Of a stretch of DNA of 34,595 bases, positions 32,901-34,595 are shown in pieces. Position numbers and translations under genes: made by a program. This stretch comes from an uncultured Chitinophagaceae bacterium (GTDB lineage: Bacteria > Bacteroidota > Bacteroidia > Chitinophagales > Chitinophagaceae). The DNA lies in assembly GCA_937858715.1 (NCBI GenBank), contig CALLZY010000098.1, forward strand, positions 1 to 34,595, given 5' to 3'. Within the stretch, counting starts at the first letter, position 1, and the number at the start of each line of letters is the position of its first letter. The notes below the pieces were generated by a model. That model was not told where the DNA came from. It saw only the letters and a program-made list of their open reading frames with translations, and did no database searches.

Positions 32901-33408
32901 CTACGAGATTATATTTTTCCCAGGCAAGCATCTCGTTAAGATCAAGTGGAATTGAAGAAATATTATCAGGAATGCTGAAGACAAGCCTGCTTTCCCCACC
33001 AATAAACAGTTTGCCTGGAACAGTCGGGGTTTCTAATACTGCTGAAGTATTACCTGATGCATCAGACTGCATTTCTTCGTTCCATGCCTGTTCACTGATT
33101 GACTGCGGCTGAAAAATAACTGCGAGATAGGCCGGAGAACCTTTTTTTTGCAGTGTTTTTCCAGACAGGGAAAAATTATAATACCTCAGTTCTAAGGAAA
33201 GCAAATCTTCTGGCCGGAGCACCTTTACGGTCAGGTATTTTTCGTTGGTAACTGCAGTAAGAATTTTGCTTACATCGTTTTTCTCAATTACCCTTATTTG
33301 CGAAAGCAAAGGGTTACCGGCGGCGGCAGCGCTGCCAAGCCCGAGCAGTTTTAATATTTTCCTTCTTTGCTTACTAAAGGAACTGCCGGAAGAAAATTTC
33401 CGTGACAT
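29995..33408 (-). CDS. Very large uncharacterised Tat-exported protein, 1137 residues
   Basis: An intact 1137-codon gene. The N-terminus has a twin-arginine signal (KQRRKILKLLGLGSAAAAG, Arg15-Arg16) consistent with folded export by Tat. A first region (about 45-510) is mixed alpha/beta. A proline-rich linker (LPDTPLPPIEPGLGDTPPAP, about 518-540) leads to a second region. The last 250 residues are glycine-rich alternating strands, including PFTLAVSFLGGGGFFGLELD, ALEFGASVSLNFGVASGGV and VRINGSVSVLGLITASLELY, ending with two cysteines (QMCITEGDWKDYC). The alternating pattern suits a beta-barrel, solenoid or lipid-contacting sheet. I believe similar C-termini occur in hypothetical proteins of other phyla, but cannot name a family. 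It precedes the 1375-residue gene by 77 bases and follows a T9SS cargo gene by 140. Confidence 0.85.
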   Translation of the reverse strand: MSRKFSSGSSFSKQRRKILKLLGLGSAAAAGNPLLSQIRVIEKNDVSKILTAVTNEKYLTVKVLRPEDLLSLELRYYNFSLSGKTLQKKGSPAYLAVIFQPQSISEQAWNEEMQSDASGNTSAVLETPTVPGKLFIGGESRLVFSIPDNISSIPLDLNEMLAWEKYNLVVNQRAKPASGGRKVFRPVTTPKVTNMRNKISAAAINKKTLQVRGLTKDERYTVSTMLFPEENSRREAVTNVAGNMRMLAQEAVGPVGELETAIEVPNRLYLSPTRFAGWSHSKKLKADKGVFKEANKLFELWHTRLSTKTTEGLDETEITNEQRILRALWADDAKADYKEQVIEYNDKLIGITSITNKDRHQIVHETSNFQIPKFVPQPIKAYKLFLTTLGAWLDSELQVERKKLETAGVLYGSGNALNLLKWRHIETLGREHYVEIVKAGNIIPFGHEAVLIKITERKPHPGTGTAANFQRKIVVITEPVKEYNYVDSAGKFLNFCFNRIEMVTTVSPLLDANKKRLANSLPDTPLPPIEPGLGDTPPAPGDEQFVIISAKKEVMFKVKGEDVDGNIVDFSIPLAFASTDVLGSVNNVTALTTAYSNYNPVNKPVTNTSDLNGQKISLARKTTNGGDTAFVAHTITFSAKPYTNADEPQGFLPEIKEVEIIEPSYQRITGAVNKVPVTLVDDRNAGHVFAAFKYPNPVNFGGQTDKTGGIAAPNFSLTGLSKAAGAFGGTLEKFKNAEPAANDFFSVAGELPLPKLFGVFKLSDLLDFVTGDKSAFDLTKSLQNRVPKIPNLVTEETENEFITTYLIKPKLNDLDLGGFVGFKKQSGAEFVINTQVKAKKKDPTSPEFSTAAWIKNFKIGIVKVDSDYLIGIDFKEIKFAVDTTKKSDVSVQMGNPCIVFGGPLSFINEINKLIPSDGFSDPPYLDVSLTGIKCGYTLALPDLQLGAFSLSHMSLGAEVNLPFTGGPLTLGFRFCERQQPFTLAVSFLGGGGFFGLELDLNGIRQIEAALEFGASVSLNFGVASGGVSVMAGIYFKMTFEGDHNSTQLTGYVRINGSVSVLGLITASLELYLALTYLSDPGKAYGEASLKIKVEVLFFSTSVTVYTKKTFAGSGSDPNFQMCITEGDWKDYCAAFVA

Positions 33409-33548
33409 ACTTTTTTGTTTAGGTTTATGGCTTCCTTAAAGATAGGAAATTCACAAACCAGAAAATCTTATATGCAGTGAATGGCCTTAAATGTGCAAAA
33501 GTTCTTTGCAGAAAGTGTAATACTTCTTAGCAGATGTCCGGTTTTCTT

Positions 33549-34595
33549 TTAGCGGATAAGAACAAAAGTGCCTTTTCTGAAAATATTATCCTGGCAGGCC
33601 GTTTTTGCTTTTATCATGTAAACAAAGACAGCTCCATCCTGTTGCTGGCCCTTATAGGTGCCGTCCCAGCATCCTGCAGGATCTGTGGTAAAGAAAACCC
33701 GTTCACCCCAACGATTGTAGATACTGAATTCCAGTTTTTCAATCAGACCCCAGTATTTTATGCCAAAGCAATCATTCAATCCGTCATTATTAGGTGTGAA
33801 ACCTGAAGGCATCAGGTAATCTCCTTTATTGCTGTCAGTTACATATACTGTGATACTATCTTTATTGGTACAGTCGTTGGCATCGGTAACTGTAACTATG
33901 TAATCTGTAGTGACTTTCGGGGATGCAACAGGATTAGGAAGGTTTGGATTATTTAACGTATTTGATGGAGCCCAAGAATAAGAGGCGCCGCCAGATGCAG
34001 AAAGTGTTGCTGACAAATGACTGCAGTCAATATCGTTAGACTTGTTAATGATGATGTTGGGGTCGGGAAATACATTTACTGTCGTTGACAGTGTAGAAGA
34101 GTTGTTACATAGAGTGTCTGTTATAAGGACAGAGAACGTTGTGGTGGACGAAGCAGTAGCTAAAGGATTTGAAATGACTGAGTTGCTAAGCAAATTAGCC
34201 GGTGACCATAAATAAGTGTCCCCTCCGGCAGCAGTTAATTGTGCGGGTAAATTCTTACAAAGTGAAACAGGAGGATTGACAGTAAATGGAACAGGAATGC
34301 GAACAGCAATTCTTACTGTATCTGTGTCAGCACATCCGTTTGCATTTATGCCTGTGGCAACATAGGTTGTATTTGCAGCAGGCGAAGCCACCGGGTTTGA
34401 AATACTGGCGTTGGTAAGTCCTGTTGGTGGGCTCCAGGAGTAAGTGACGGCTCCGGTCACATTCAGGTGAACAGTATCTCCAAGACAGATATTTGCATGG
34501 TGTGTGGCATTAATGAGAGGCGTATCCACGATTATCCTTACGCTGTCTCTGCGAATTGTTATAGGAGAGAAAGATATGTCGTCGAGGGCAAAGTC
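33549..34595 (-). CDS. T9SS cargo: Ig/PKD-like repeats with gliding-motility-associated C-terminal domain (5' end outside window)
   Basis: The frame is open to the window edge; the GTG at 34529 is internal. The visible 348 residues begin with DFALDDISFSPITI, the typical end of a lectin/jelly-roll-like domain in this protein class. Three Ig/PKD-like repeats of about 80 residues follow, each with a CxG/CxN start, a YxWSP strand (TYSWSPPTG, TYLWSPANL, SYSWAPSNT), SNPxAS and TTxYxVTxT. The C-terminus is a type B sorting domain (CHU_C/gliding CTERM): YLMPSGFTPNNDGLNDCF, FSIYNRWGERVFFT, WDGTYKGQQQDGAVFVYMIK and GTFVLIR. The protein should be secreted by the type IX system and attached to or released from the cell surface. 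The ligand is unknown. Confidence 0.95.
   Translation of the reverse strand, partial: DFALDDISFSPITIRRDSVRIIVDTPLINATHHANICLGDTVHLNVTGAVTYSWSPPTGLTNASISNPVASPAANTTYVATGINANGCADTDTVRIAVRIPVPFTVNPPVSLCKNLPAQLTAAGGDTYLWSPANLLSNSVISNPLATASSTTTFSVLITDTLCNNSSTLSTTVNVFPDPNIIINKSNDIDCSHLSATLSASGGASYSWAPSNTLNNPNLPNPVASPKVTTDYIVTVTDANDCTNKDSITVYVTDSNKGDYLMPSGFTPNNDGLNDCFGIKYWGLIEKLEFSIYNRWGERVFFTTDPAGCWDGTYKGQQQDGAVFVYMIKAKTACQDNIFRKGTFVLIR

Overview
The window looks like a chromosomal segment from a Bacteroidota bacterium, most likely a member of the Chitinophagaceae or a close relative. Four things point there: near-perfect TTG-N20-TAnnTTTG promoters, A/T-rich translation starts without clear Shine-Dalgarno sites, a type IX secretion cargo with a gliding-motility C-terminal domain together with a GldM-like protein, and many proteins ending their signal peptides in xAQ. 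No tRNA, rRNA, CRISPR array, transposase or phage gene was seen.

Layout. Positions 1-12600 are mostly core genes: the 3' end of glgB, a TPR protein, a large secreted Met-zincin protease, the ribosomal pair rpmI-rplT with its own promoter and a structured leader, a small group of membrane protein genes on the minus strand, a DPE2-like 4-alpha-glucanotransferase, a secreted TonB-C-like protein, a dipeptide epimerase-like enzyme and an OmpA-type protein with five thrombospondin type 3 repeats. GlgB and MalQ both act on glycogen and maltodextrin, although about 6 kb separates them. Positions 12700-18000 hold secreted hypothetical proteins, a WG-repeat protein, a TPR-like protein, a SAM methyltransferase and a 69-residue protein.

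Positions 18000-24000 are the accessory part. Two adjacent minus-strand genes share an FSGRPNP-type domain of unknown function, and the longer one adds a Cys/His-rich domain with peptidase-like features. Upstream lie a GMC oxidoreductase and its Tat-exported small subunit. Next come a repeat-like, poorly coding stretch, an A/T-rich KTSC-like lipoprotein gene, an NTF2-like secreted protein and a stand-alone copy of the GldM C-terminal domains. prfC follows, then a hairpin repeat.

Positions 25791-34595 are taken up by three large minus-strand genes: a 1375-residue protein and a 1137-residue Tat-exported protein that resemble no characterised family I can name, preceded by the 3' end of a type IX secretion cargo with Ig/PKD-like repeats. 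The best candidates for undescribed biology are this large gene pair, the FSGRPNP twin genes and the orphan GldM-C protein. Functions proposed for these three are inference.
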